Assembly (NCBI RefSeq): GCF_001949145.1
Contig: NW_019091362.1
Span: 6,083,904 to 6,147,903 of the forward strand
Source: Acanthaster planci
Lineage: Eukaryota > Echinodermata > Asteroidea > Valvatida > Acanthasteridae
Direction of reading: 5' to 3'
DNA length: 64,000 nt
Positions 24,091 to 33,941 of the stretch are shown here, piece by piece (position 1 is the first letter of the stretch; each line of letters starts with the position of its first letter). The position numbers and the translations under genes were made by a program. The notes under the pieces were generated by a model that ran no database searches, had not been told where the DNA came from, and saw only the letters and a list, made by a program, of their open reading frames with translations.

Positions 24091-24693
24091 CTGAAAATGT
24101 GTAAGTGTGTGCAACATGTATGGAAGCAAATCGGCGCCAACCACTTCCCATAGACACCATCACATGTACAATGTACTCCAAGCCACAACCTGATTTGTAC
24201 ATGGCCCCACTGAGCACATAGCCATTACACCAGATGGAGGGAGAAAGGTAAATATTTCCACTGTAGTCCAGGATGTACAGTACAAGTATAGCGCAGGCAA
24301 ACCTCTCCTTAGGGGAAATGCTGGAGACAAAAAGCCAAAGAAAAATATGGACTCACGTTTCTGTTTTGTAGCTTTATGATGTATGTTTTTTAAATTAGTG
24401 TCGGTACAGTCTTATCAAAACCCTTTTTTGCCAAGAATATGACAGTCTGACAGTCTCTTATCACTATCCATATTTTCTGACCTGGTTGTTGACACTTACC
24501 AATATGTGATCAACATATCAACTGTAAATTTGTGAGTATCGGTGACCCAAAGTAAAAGAAATGGGGGGTCTTTGATCCTGGTAACCCAAGGGTACCACCA
24601 ACTTAAACAAAATAAGTTAACCAAAATCCTTGCAAGTTTCAGGCCAAATCGATAAAATATGAGCAGCTGTTTACATGTAAATCAGAAACTTAC

Positions 24694-24820
24694 ACTTCTT
24701 GCTGTACGGCTACTTTATCAGTTTTAACACAGGTTTCAATGATTTTATTCACCAGGATAACATTGTCAGGATTCTTGATACAATTTGGAATAATCCAGTC
24801 ATCATCAGTCACCTTTTGGA
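24694..24820 (-). CDS. Unknown leftward gene, candidate exon 4
   Basis: A 127-bp segment with the acceptor tttttaaag and a near-consensus donor GTAAGT. It takes two bases from the previous codon and leaves two, matching the neighbours on both sides. It encodes QKVTDDDWIIPNCIKNPDNV then ILVNKIIETCVKTDKVAVQQ. The alternating acidic and hydrophobic pattern suggests alpha-helical repeats. One of the more convincing exons in the left half; function unknown. Confidence 0.5.
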
Positions 24821-25588
24821 CTTTAAAAATCATGAATAAACAATGTGTGTATTTAAAGTTGCACTTACTGGTGCGTTTAAGTAACACGTCTTTGGTGTCA
24901 GAGGTACATGTACCGTATGTCCAGGCTGAATATCGTAACATTTATGGGGACCGATTGTTGAGGGCTAATTGGCTCCAGTTTAGCCAAATCTCGGCCTGAT
25001 TGCACCAGGACTGAAATCTGCCGGTCGGTCGTCACCTGCTGCACCATGGGATTCGGGCAAGCTAGCACGAGCTAGCCAAACATGTTTCACCTGTAGATGT
25101 TCAGTCGATGATGCTGGGTATTGTTCTACCATATTTAAATTCACTCTTCCTCATATCACTGTCCAAAACACACACCCAACAATAGACTGTTCAACAAGAC
25201 AAACAGGTGGACCAAATGACAAACAACATCAGAAAGATACTGAATGATAACCATGGCCTGCTGGAGTTATTATACCATTACCGGAATAGCTGTCTGCATG
25301 TCCCACAATCGCCATATAAACGCCTGGTTGAGATTGGCAGATTACATGTCATGTAGAAAACGCAAACATTATCTTACTCATTTGTGAGCACTGCCATGGG
25401 AATCAAACCATTTTGTTACTGAGGGTGTTTCTAAGTTTAGATACACACACAAAAAAGCCAGAAATTGGGAATGATCTTTACAGTGGCTCACTGAGAATAT
25501 CAGTATTCAGTACTAATTTTCAGTGAGTAAGCATGATCGCAACAATGGTTATGAAATTAAAAACTAATCATTGGCAAAATGAGCTTAC

Positions 25589-25661
25589 GATTTGAAATAC
25601 ACAAATCCATTTTGGACGGAAACAGGTTGACAATATGCAGGATGGACAAAAGCGCTTGCCT
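25589..25661 (-). CDS. Unknown leftward gene, candidate exon 3
   Basis: A 73-bp segment with a strong donor (AATC before GTAAGC). Its acceptor is uncertain: gctgag before 25661 fits phase 0, and gacaaag a few bases earlier is also possible. It encodes RQALLSILHIVNLF then PSKMDLCISN, leaving one base. That base joins in phase to the exon ending at 24820, forming a leucine codon. The helix-rich composition resembles HEAT/ARM-like repeats, but no family is recognised. Confidence 0.45.
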
Positions 25662-26600
25662 CTCAGCTTTGTCAAATACCAGTAATATGGTAACAGATAC
25701 GGAAACATGGTAGAAACACCACAAATGAACCAAATCAACCAAATCACTCCTTTTCTCTGAAACAGATCAATACCTCGAAATCCAGCATGGCTATTGTTGG
25801 TGCACACAAAAAGAGTGACAGACCATAAAACCACACAACTCAACTGTAACTTTATGGCGTACACTGTAGGTCCATGAACATTGTATGTATGAACGTACAT
25901 GTACATGTATGTCAGCATGACACAATATTGAATAATCTAGCCTCTTTATTCCTCCAGTTTTGTTCCACAGAGTAATTTGTCAAAATGTTACCTCTCTTTC
26001 GATACTCCATCAAGTTGACAGTGATAGCCATGAAATCCTGTCTAAAAGTACAACCTACAGTACTGGTACCCTGTACATGCACTATGAGCCCTGCTGATTA
26101 CTGCCAATGCACAATCGGGCTGTCATTTCTCCTGAATAAAAGCACAAGGCACTTTGACTTCGACTGTGTAAACCAATAACATTCAAAAGCCCATTCTCTG
26201 ATGACCAATGTCAACTACCAGGTACATGTACCAACAGTATAGCAAATTAACATATTTTACAATGCAAGACTGATTACCACTGAAAAAGTCTTTTGAACAA
26301 GAAGTCTTGCACAGTGTATTTTGAAAAGCTACAGCAGAAAAAGAACTAGTGGTACCGTTGCTTTCATTTATTTTTCAGCCAATTTAACATTGTAGGCACA
26401 AGTCCTGTGGGGTAAATGCTAATAATTACGCTCCATGCCATCACCAACATGCATACTGTATTACATGTGCCTACAGAATTCAGACCTACCGGTACATGTA
26501 TGTAATGAATTTCTTTAAAAGTTTGGAATTTAAGTTTTGAATAGACTGGTCTACATGTACCATCTTGAAAAAGAATCATCATTCATTGCCAATGCCCAAC

Positions 26601-26732
26601 CTGAAAATGGATTAAAATTTCTCTTAAAAAGTGCTGAGTCATGCTTTGCTGGGAAAGGAAGCTAGCAGTCTCTGAACCTTCGTCAATGTGTGTCAGCACT
26701 TTTTGATTATTTAGGTTTTCAGTTGATGTTTC
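26601..26732 (-). CDS. Unknown leftward gene, candidate exon 2
   Basis: A 132-bp phase 0 to phase 0 segment between a modest acceptor (gatagcattgcag) and a CAG donor before GTTGGG. It encodes ETSTENLNNQ, then KVLTHIDEGSETASFLSQQS and MTQHFLREILIHFQ. This is a polar, then amphipathic helical composition typical of real protein rather than of chance frames in AT-rich DNA. The open frame continues upstream, so the acceptor could lie up to about 30 bp earlier. Phase is compatible with the exon at 29711 and, with one acceptor choice, with the exon at 25589. Confidence 0.4.
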
Positions 26733-27205
26733 CTGCAATGCTATCTCTGGTTTTCCTCTTATTTTAGTAAGGTACCCGTATGTAACAATGGACAATGTTC
26801 CACAGTGATTTTAGCAATTACTGTAATTCAGATTTTATTTAATTATTTTATCTATCCTGAATCAGTTAAGAAACCCTTACTGGATGGAAACCATGTACAC
26901 TTAGATATTGGCACATCTTGGGAAATGGCTTTTTTTGTCATTGCTTTTTTTCAAAATGACAGTTTGCCTGAAAGAATTAGGCCTATTCCACGGGGAGCTT
27001 GGACTCATAACTGTCTTTAATCAAACCAAGTATGTTTTTCCACAATACTTTTGTTGGTTACTTTATGGATGGCTGCAAACGTGAAACGTTACATTTAAAA
27101 CTCGCAGTATTTAGATCATTTTGTTACTGGCTTCGGTTTCACTGCGTAATGACCAACATTTCTGATCCCAATGAGACAGAGATAAAAAAGCAATTGATTG
27201 ACAAT

Positions 27206-27592
27206 TTAACCCTAACTCCTGAGCCCCTTTTTTTGCTGGGACCCTCCTCAATCCTCCAGAATCCTCCAATTTAGGAGGTAAAAAAATTGGATTTTTCCCT
27301 CAATCCTCAAAAATTTCTTGAAAATATTACTTGGAAGTGTGCCTACTGCATCAATCCTTCACAATCCTCCAGCAATTCCTGTCATTATGTTGAGGCAGTG
27401 CGAATGGCAGAATCTTGAGCAGTGCGGTTGATTCAAAAGAAATATCTGGTTGAATTTATGCATGACGGAGCAAAAACAACACAAGGTCTAACCCACGACC
27501 TTCATGCATGACATCCTTTGCAATAAGCCATCCTCCAAAATCCTCAAACCGCCTGAAGGATATTGGAGGATTGAGGAGGGTTAGGGTTACCA
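27206..27592. mobile_element. Possible non-autonomous element with AATCCTCC words
   Basis: The ends are imperfect inverted repeats: TTAACCCTAACTCCT on the left and, reversed, GGTAACCCTAACCCTCCTC on the right. The interior repeats AATCCTCC/AATCCTCA many times on both strands. It has no coding capacity. Confidence 0.5.
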
Positions 27593-27599
27593 AACGCAA

Positions 27600-28580
27600 A
27601 CATTTTGAATAAAAACATTTTAATCAAAACAACTAGCTTGAAATGAACAAAAGTCTCTGCCAACCCAGATTGTTTGTTACAGGCGTGTCCATAAATATTC
27701 AGCATATTTGTATGTAGTTTTTATTACATGTATGTGAAACCTGGAAAAACTATACCAGTTGAAACAACATTGCCATTTTCAAGAAAGTTTGAAATGCTGA
27801 TTTAAATCAATGCTTTTTTGTAATCATTTGATTAAAACACAACTTTAATCAATGATTCATACAAAGGTGATTTAAACTGGCCAACCCACACAAAAAGTGT
27901 ACTGACAGCAGAAGGATTGACAGATTGTGCTCTACATTTGATTAATAGCCTAGTAACAGACCAACTGTGCAAACCAGTAGGGAGCCTAAGTCAATTTCTT
28001 AATCATCTTTACATTAACTGCTAAGAGTTCCATATGGACGGTAGTAATTATTCCCTACAGTGACCCATTAGCCTTCAGAAAGCAAAAACATGTCCAGAAA
28101 AGTTCAATTTAGAAAGGGAAAAACCACGCTGTTTACTTGGAAAACACTTAGACTTTTTCAGACCAGTCTCATAGGGTTTGTGCACGGGGTGTTGAGTGGC
28201 GTCTGCATATAACTCTTTCCATTAATTCATTAACTAACTAACATTTATCTCCAAAATTGGCAACAAAACAGGAAAGAGTTCCATATATGAATATCGCTTT
28301 ACACCCTATAGAAGAATCCTACATATAAGATCTGGTCTGGAAAATTTTAATTTTTTTCTGAGTAATTGCTTCGATATAATTTCCCCTGCTAAATTTGACT
28401 TTTTAGGACGTTATCACTTTCTAGTGGCTGATGAATCGTAGAGAAACATTAGTCATGCCTGTATGGAACTCATCCCACAAAACCGGGCAAAAAATCCATA
28501 CTCACTGGCCACTTTCCCAGGACTACACGTATATTGTATTGTCTACAAATTCACGAGCAAAACACTTAAGACTTGCAAAT
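27600..28580. other. Intron 1 sequence, nothing else seen
   Basis: AT-rich, without supported exons or repeats, between the AATCCTCC element and inverted repeat 3. Confidence 0.4.
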
Positions 28581-28581
28581 C

Positions 28582-29080
28582 TTTTAAAGAGCACCTCTTA
28601 CGAAAACCTGTTCTTTGATTTCATCTGTTCAAATAAATATGGAAGCATACAAATTGAACGCAGTGTCACGTGTCTTCAGAGCTCAACTGTAACAAGCTAA
28701 AAAAAGTTTTTTTCTGTTCATGCCAAGATGCGAATTCTGAATGTACTGGTAGACTACGTCATTCAAAGAAAACAGAGAAAATGAGAGGAATCCTCGCCCT
28801 GTGTTCGTAGTGGATAAACCCTTGTGCCTACCAAACAATGGCTACATACATCGCTTGGCATGAGGGTTTCCCTCGTTTTCTCTGTTTTCTCCGAATGACA
28901 CAATCTACATTCAGCATTCGCATCTTGGTACAAACAGAAAAAAAAGCCCTTCTTAGCTTGTTATACTGGGTAGTTGAGCTTTGAAGACAAATTACACTGC
29001 GTTCGATTTGGATGCTTTCATATTTATTTGAACAGATGCAATCAGAGAAAACACGTTTTTCTCAGAGGTGCTCTTTAAAA
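28582..29080. repeat. Long inverted repeat 3
   Basis: Arms of about 217 bp at 28582-28798 and 28862-29080 are diverged reverse complements. Matching ends are TTTTAAAGAGCACCTCTTA and CAGAGGTGCTCTTTAAAA. The spacer is about 63 bp. No terminal motif or coding frame suggests a transposase. Confidence 0.85.
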
Positions 29081-29710
29081 CTGTACGGAAGTTGAACACG
29101 TAGGCTTTGGTAATAAATTTAGGATTATTTTGAGCATTAATTTACATATAAACTAAAGGTTGGAAGCTGCCATAGCCATCATGTTGAGAAAAACGGTATC
29201 AAAGAAAAGCTTTTTGGTTTTTCCAAGTGAAATCAGAAGGGGCCCCTTCATTTAAACCTGTCCCTGTAAGTTACTAAATCCCCTTTCACATCTGTAGCCC
29301 CCCCCAAATTGTATTGTTACCTTTTTTTAAATTGTCAGGGCTCAAAAAATGTCAAAAAAGTGAACAATGTTTTTATTGAGTATGGAATTCCCCCCCCCCA
29401 TTTTCGAAGGGAGATACACGTAAATTATTAGCATAATTCCGACTTCAGACTATTACACAGACACAGGTACATGTACGACATCAGCATGTACTCAGCACAA
29501 CCACCCTTCGATCGTAGCCCCACTAGTGGGGCACGGACTCTCACTCCCGATCCAGCCTTAGCCACACATCCGTATGCGCAATTTCGTGTCGGCGTACTGA
29601 ACATTTTTGGCGCACCCACTTATAATCGTTGGCGCAATTTTTTTTGCATACTAACATGATTCTTGACCTTTCCGTTTTCTAAATACCGTTTATTGAATGA
29701 TTTCACTCAC

Positions 29711-29782
29711 GTTATTCAGGTATTTTCCAGTCTTTTTTCCTTTATCCATTCGATCTAACGGGCTCACTCTCACAGTCGCCAT
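29711..29782 (-). CDS. Unknown gene, first coding exon (leftward)
   Basis: On the minus strand AAGATGGCGACTG gives a start in YY1-type context, followed by 24 codons (MATVRVSPLDRM, then a lysine-rich DKGKKTGKYLNN) and a strong donor, AAC before GTGAGTG, in phase 0. Upstream on the same strand is a CREB/ATF-type TGACGTAA (29806-29813). Two further copies of this segment nearby, at 29973 (plus) and 31365 (minus), carry in-frame stops after 8-10 codons. This is the only copy whose frame stays open to the donor, so I take it as the functional one. The join to the exon at 26.7 kb is possible in phase but unproven. Function unknown. Confidence 0.45.
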
Positions 29783-29805
29783 CTTTAAAATAAGGTCGTT
29801 GAGCA

Positions 29806-29813
29806 TTACGTCA
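29806..29813 (-). promoter_or_regulatory. CREB/ATF-type site of the leftward promoter
   Basis: It reads TGACGTAA on the minus strand, 24 bp upstream of the start codon of the intact copy. Its mirror is at 29942-29949. In the third copy at 31.4 kb this site is mutated. Confidence 0.5.
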
Positions 29814-29972
29814 CTTGACCCCTCGTCGTCACAGTGGCTGTTCCATGTCAAGACATGTAAACTGCTGCCAAAGTTTTGGAAGAGTCCATTGGTACATGTA
29901 GTATCTTATCGCTCAAGCTGCTGAGACGACAAGAGGTCAAGTGACGTAATGCTCAACGACCTTATTTTAAAG

Positions 29973-30002
29973 ATGGCGACTGTGAGAGTGAGCCCGTTAG
30001 AT
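29973..30002 (+). pseudogene. Decayed inverted copy of the leftward first exon
   Basis: Same start as the 29711-29782 exon but on the plus strand, ending in TGA after ten codons. Further changes downstream also break the original frame. The donor GTGAGTG is still present. Confidence 0.6.
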
Positions 30003-30829
30003 TGAATTGATAAAGGAAAAAGACTGGAAAATACCTGCATAACGTGAGTGAAATCATTCAATAAATGGTATTTAGAAAACGGAAAGGTCAAGAATCATGT
30101 TCGTATGCAAAAGAAATTGCGCCCACGATTATAAGTGGGTGCGCCAAAATGTTCAGAACGCCGACACGAAATTGCGCATACGGTTTACGGATGTGTGGCT
30201 AAGGATAAATCGGGAGTGATCCGTGCCACACTAGTGGGGCTAATTCGATCGTAGCCTACCTACCCCGGCCATCCTGGTTCACACCTCTGTCTTCAGTTCT
30301 GCCTTCTTCTGCTTCCATTTGGCCACATTGTTTTCAACCCCTATGCCGCAGAAGGATCTACCGTGGAACAATTGAACGGCTTCCTGCAATGAAGGCAGTG
30401 AGTGCAGCAGATGGCTGACCGGACTGCAGGGGAATCTTTGATTGTCAGAAACATATCATGTGCCTCGATCGAGATTTATACCGTCACATCGCCGATCCGT
30501 GCCGAGGGTGGTTAACGCGAAACAACTGAGTTAGACAAGATAAGAACAGGTGTCTGAAATAGCGCCCCCAATAATTTTTAGTTCGCCCCCTCAAAATCAA
30601 ATACCGGTAGGCCCTACAGCCTTAGCAAGTGTGGTGACTGAAAATGGTATTTTGCTTAAAAAATACGTTTGAGAACACCTTACAAATAATTGATATTTGG
30701 CATCTTTTTGTGGCCCATTGATTCCCCGCAAGGTTTAGTTTGACAATGACAAAAATACTTTGAACCACTGGACCAAAAAAACCCCTGATACACTGGCACT
30801 CCGCCCTCCATCGATGCCTCGTAAATGAT

Positions 30830-30953
30830 TGATCACGTGATTACTATGACAACATTATGCTTGCAAGATGGCGCTCGCTGACAAGTGGGGAGTTGCGGGA
30901 TTGTCCTGTAATTTTTAACTGAGGACAGCAAACCCGAGTATTGCAGGTGTTAA
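30830..30953 (+). promoter_or_regulatory. Candidate promoter/5' UTR for the rightward gene
   Basis: An E-box CACGTG at 30834-30839 is followed by AAGATGGCGCTC at 30865-30876, a YY1-type initiator/start context common in TATA-less animal promoters. The ATG opens only a 16-codon frame ending in TAA, so this would be 5' UTR with a short upstream frame. A possible donor, TTGCAG before GTGTTA, lies near 30953. Its link to the coding exon at 32716 is inferred from position only. Confidence 0.3.
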
Positions 30954-31077
30954 AAGCTTTGTTCGCAAAATAATAAGATGGAGGTATCATCTGACGGCAT
31001 CAATCTGTAAACATTCGTTTGATAGCGAAATGAGGTTAGTCAAGTCTAGCTGACGGGCTTCGTCATGTTCGTTAGGC

Positions 31078-31510
31078 CTTAGCCCCACTGCCAGCACTGG
31101 CACTGGCACTAGTGTGGCACGGACTCTCACTTCCGCCCCACCTTAAGCCACACATCCGTATACTCAATTTTGTGTCGACGTACTGAAAATTTTCGGCGCA
31201 CCCACTTATCATCGTGGGTGCAATTTCTTTTGCACACAGAGATGATCCTTAGCCTCTCTGCTTTCTTAGCGCCATTTATTGAATGATTTCACTCACGTTC
31301 TGGTATTTTCCAGTCTTTTTGCCTTCTCCCATTCAATCTCACGGGCTCGCTCTGACAGTCGCCATCTTTAAAATAAGGTCATTGAACATTATGTCTCTTG
31401 ATCCCTCATCGTCTCGGCGGCTGTTCCATGTCGAGACATCTAAACTGCTGCCAAAGTTTTGGAAGAGCCCATTGGTACATGTAGGCCTAGTATCTTATCA
31501 CTCAGTCCGT
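31078..31510 (-). pseudogene. Third copy of the promoter/first-exon segment, decayed
   Basis: It lies in the same orientation as the intact copy and includes the part of the spacer with GCTGCCAAAGTTTTGGAAGA shared with 29845-29915. The start at 31365 (minus) runs only eight codons before TGA, and the CREB/ATF site is altered. It is more diverged than the two arms of the inverted repeat. Confidence 0.6.
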
Positions 31511-31618
31511 GTAGGCCTATTCGATATGTCTGGCGACTTCAGGGACATGGCGACTAAACCGTCATGCACGTTAGGACAGTAGACGTTATCTGCACTGCAA
31601 TGCGACTAACATCAAGGT

Positions 31619-32222
31619 AGTCCGAGTAACTTGGACTCTACAAATTGTCTTTTTTAACATTTGGACATGGTCGGGCAATAGTAGGGTCCAAGTACCTTCC
31701 ATAGGCTTTTGCTTCCACTTATTCATTTCACTCAAAATAGCTCGTACCCTGAATCAAAATCTTCAAATACACCTCAGGAATTAGTCGTCAGTACGTGTGT
31801 GCCGACATGGCATGCTTTTTGTGAATGGCTTGCGAGAGGTCGGTGCACCATGACATTGTCTCCAGGACATTAACGTACATGTACAGTTGAAATCGCTATT
31901 TGAAGAAGATTGACATCAAGCTCGATGACAATACAGTTTCCGATTTGAAGGGGAAATTTCTCTTTTCTTCCCAGATGTGAGTAAACCTTATCGTCCTTAT
32001 TGAAATCTGATTCTCACTTGATCCTAAGCCAGCGTATTAGACACTTTAAGGACCAGTTTGGAGGTGAATTTGGAGGATTTTGACTTGGGATGCGAGCTTG
32101 TTTGAGTGAAATGAATTAGCAGAATGAAAAGCCTATGGAAGGTACTTGGACCTTATACTGTTGCCCAACCATGTCCAGATGTTTAAAAAAGGTGATTTGT
32201 AGCGTCCCAGTTACTCAGACTA
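31619..32222. repeat. Long inverted repeat 5
   Basis: Arms of about 160 bp (31619-31778 and 32061-32222) surround a 282-bp unrelated loop. Matching blocks include GGTCCAAGTACCTTCCATAG and its reverse complement. It lies between the candidate rightward promoter and its coding exons, so it would sit in a 5' UTR intron. Confidence 0.85.
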
Positions 32223-32715
32223 TGTCTAAAGTATAAAGTCCTCCTGCCAAAACAAAGTTTTTTTCAAAGTTATTTTCTCCAATTTTTACCCGGCAGGGGT
32301 AGCTCAAATGTCATTCATAATGCCTTGTAGGCTAGTAGGCTAGCCTACAAGGCTATCCTGAATTCTATTAATGCCGTGTTGAAATTGCTAAATATGCCAG
32401 CAGACGATGTATTTTGCAGGTTCGTGCAAGCCCTAGATGCTTTCCGTTTTAATTCATGAACGATCTACGTTTGATTAGTAATATGCATTTCACACATGTG
32501 CAAAATGCATGGCAACTGACCACCCGTTAAGGATTTACAATTCTTGTTACTTTCCATTTGTCTGTTTAAATGAATTTTTTTTTCAACCTGGCATTTTTCC
32601 TATTTGAGGAAGTCCCCCCCAAAAGGAGAAAACTGTGTATTAACTGGTTTAAATGTAGATGTACATGTACCTGCAGTTCTGTGTTCTTATTTGTATGGAT
32701 GTGTGTATCTCGCAG

Positions 32716-32946
32716 ACCCGCAGTATCCAGTAGGAGTCTGCCTACCATGTCAAACACAAGACAACAGCAGCATCAGCTGTCCGCATCTGATGAAGGGAGC
32801 ACAGCAGGAGACTCCATACCCTATCGCCTGCCTAAAATTCCCTGCAGCCAGCAGCGAACCCACAGTTCGCCGAGCGCATGTTCAGAGAGAGTCACACGCA
32901 GTGAGCCAGCAGGCCTGGAGCAGCTGTACAAAGTGGACTACTTCGG
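32716..32946 (+). CDS. Unknown protein, exon 1 (start ATG at 32747)
   Basis: First coding exon of a three-exon rightward gene I do not recognise. A 3' splice site (tatctcgcag) precedes 32716, and the first in-frame ATG in good context (accATGt) is at 32747. The exon ends at 32946 before GTAAAG, leaving two bases of a codon. The encoded start is MSNTRQQQHQ, then a serine/threonine-rich, charged segment ending LEQLYKVDYFG. Joined to the exons at 33260 and 33731 it gives an uninterrupted 202-residue protein (609 nt including stop) with both junctions in phase. The product has no signal peptide or membrane segment, is rich in S, T, R, K and Q, and looks like an intrinsically disordered cytoplasmic or nuclear protein. 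32716-32746 would be 5' UTR behind an intron from an upstream promoter, possibly near 30.87 kb. Confidence 0.55.
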
Positions 32947-33259
32947 GTAAAGTGGAAATGCAGTGGAAACTACTTTTATTGGCCATTTTTCACCCAATTT
33001 GAAGCACAGCTTATGCTTCCTTAGATATTGGCATCTCTGTTAATTGGCTCAGTGAACAGAGCATCGTGAACAGATAGTTATAATTTTGTTAAACCCATGA
33101 TAACACTTATCAATGTGCGTTCTCTCTTGTCTTTCCCTGACATGTATTTGCCCATAATGCTTTGCTCCGTATCAACACTGCTTTCCTTAAAACTATGATT
33201 AAAATTGCTTTAATCAGCTTTTATCATCAATGAAAGAGTTTCGGGGCTTTTTTGTGCAG

Positions 33260-33457
33260 GTCAGACAGGTTAGAAAAGTATCTTGGTAAAAGGAAAACAT
33301 TGCCGAGCCCACCCTACACAATAGCTCAGCTGCAACGGCAAGAGGGGATTCACATGCCCACCTTCCAGAAAGTGCACATTGAACCTGTCCTCCCCTGTGA
33401 CAAAGTGGTAGACAGCAGTGGGGATGCAGTACCGGAACAGACCACTGGGAGAGCAAG
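33260..33457 (+). CDS. Unknown protein, exon 2
   Basis: Second exon of the rightward gene, bounded by a good acceptor (ttttttgtgcag before 33260) and donor (AAG before GTGAGT at 33458). The first base completes the glycine codon left by exon 1, and two bases are left for exon 3, so phase is kept on both sides. It encodes a basic segment beginning SDRLEKYLGKRKTLPSPPYT, then IAQLQRQEGIHMPTFQKVHI and a more acidic end. The intron before it is 313 bp and the one after it 273 bp. I cannot assign a domain. Confidence 0.6.
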
Positions 33458-33730
33458 GTGAGTCAGGCATGACATGGAGTTAAGGGGAGGGGGTGTTGTG
33501 TTCAAGTCCAAACCAAAGCGTGCGGTTAATTAGATAAACTTATATGTGGCCAACAAAGGAGTTACGGCAATTAAGTTGCCTCGTGTGATAAGTCTGACTC
33601 ATTTGAAATACTAGGAATGCAGCAGCCACATTGCGTACAGTCACAAAGTTTATTTGCTGTGGGTAATATGTTTAGGACCCTGAAACCATGAAGAACTTGT
33701 GTCAGTGTTCTTTCTTTGATGACTTCTCAG

Positions 33731-33941
33731 CTTATCCAACAGGGACACAGTGACGTTACTGGGACTTGGTAGGCAGGTTTCTGGTAAACCACGGGAAAGC
33801 CCATCGAGTGTTGACAAGCCCTTTGCCTGGAGGCTGTCCCCACACAATCACAAAAATTACGATAATCAGGTGAGTGAAGAAAATTGGGGACTGAACGAAT
33901 ACGAGGGAGACGGTTCTGACTTGTCACTCCCTAGGAATTGA
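33731..33941 (+). CDS. Unknown protein, exon 3 and stop codon
   Basis: Third exon of the rightward gene. The acceptor is gacttctcag before 33731, and its first base completes a serine codon in phase with exon 2. The frame runs through a basic stretch (SGKPRESPSSVDKPFAWRLS, then PHNHKNYDNQ) into an acidic C-terminus ending DLSLPRN with TGA at 33939-33941. A strong donor (CAG before GTGAGT at 33870) lies inside the exon. The gene may therefore end here at 202 residues, or splice at 33869 in phase 0 to a further exon I could not find convincingly. The read-through tail has balanced composition, so I favour termination here, with an alternative splice form possible. Confidence 0.5.

Larger units (their letters stand above)
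29507..30252. repeat. Long inverted repeat 4: duplicated promoter/first exon
   Basis: Arms of roughly 325 bp (29507-29832 and 29925-30252) flank a 92-bp spacer. Each arm holds a CREB/ATF-type TGACGTAA, the AAGATGGCGACTG start and a downstream GTGAGTG donor. The left arm's frame is open to the donor. In the right arm GAT-CGA has become GAT-TGA, giving a stop after ten codons. The outer ends share CCACTAGTGGGG-type sequence. Confidence 0.9.

Noticed and set aside
27575-27592. GGGTTAGGGTTA, telomere-like
   Set aside because: Only about two units and explained as the end of the AATCCTCC element; not an interstitial telomere array.
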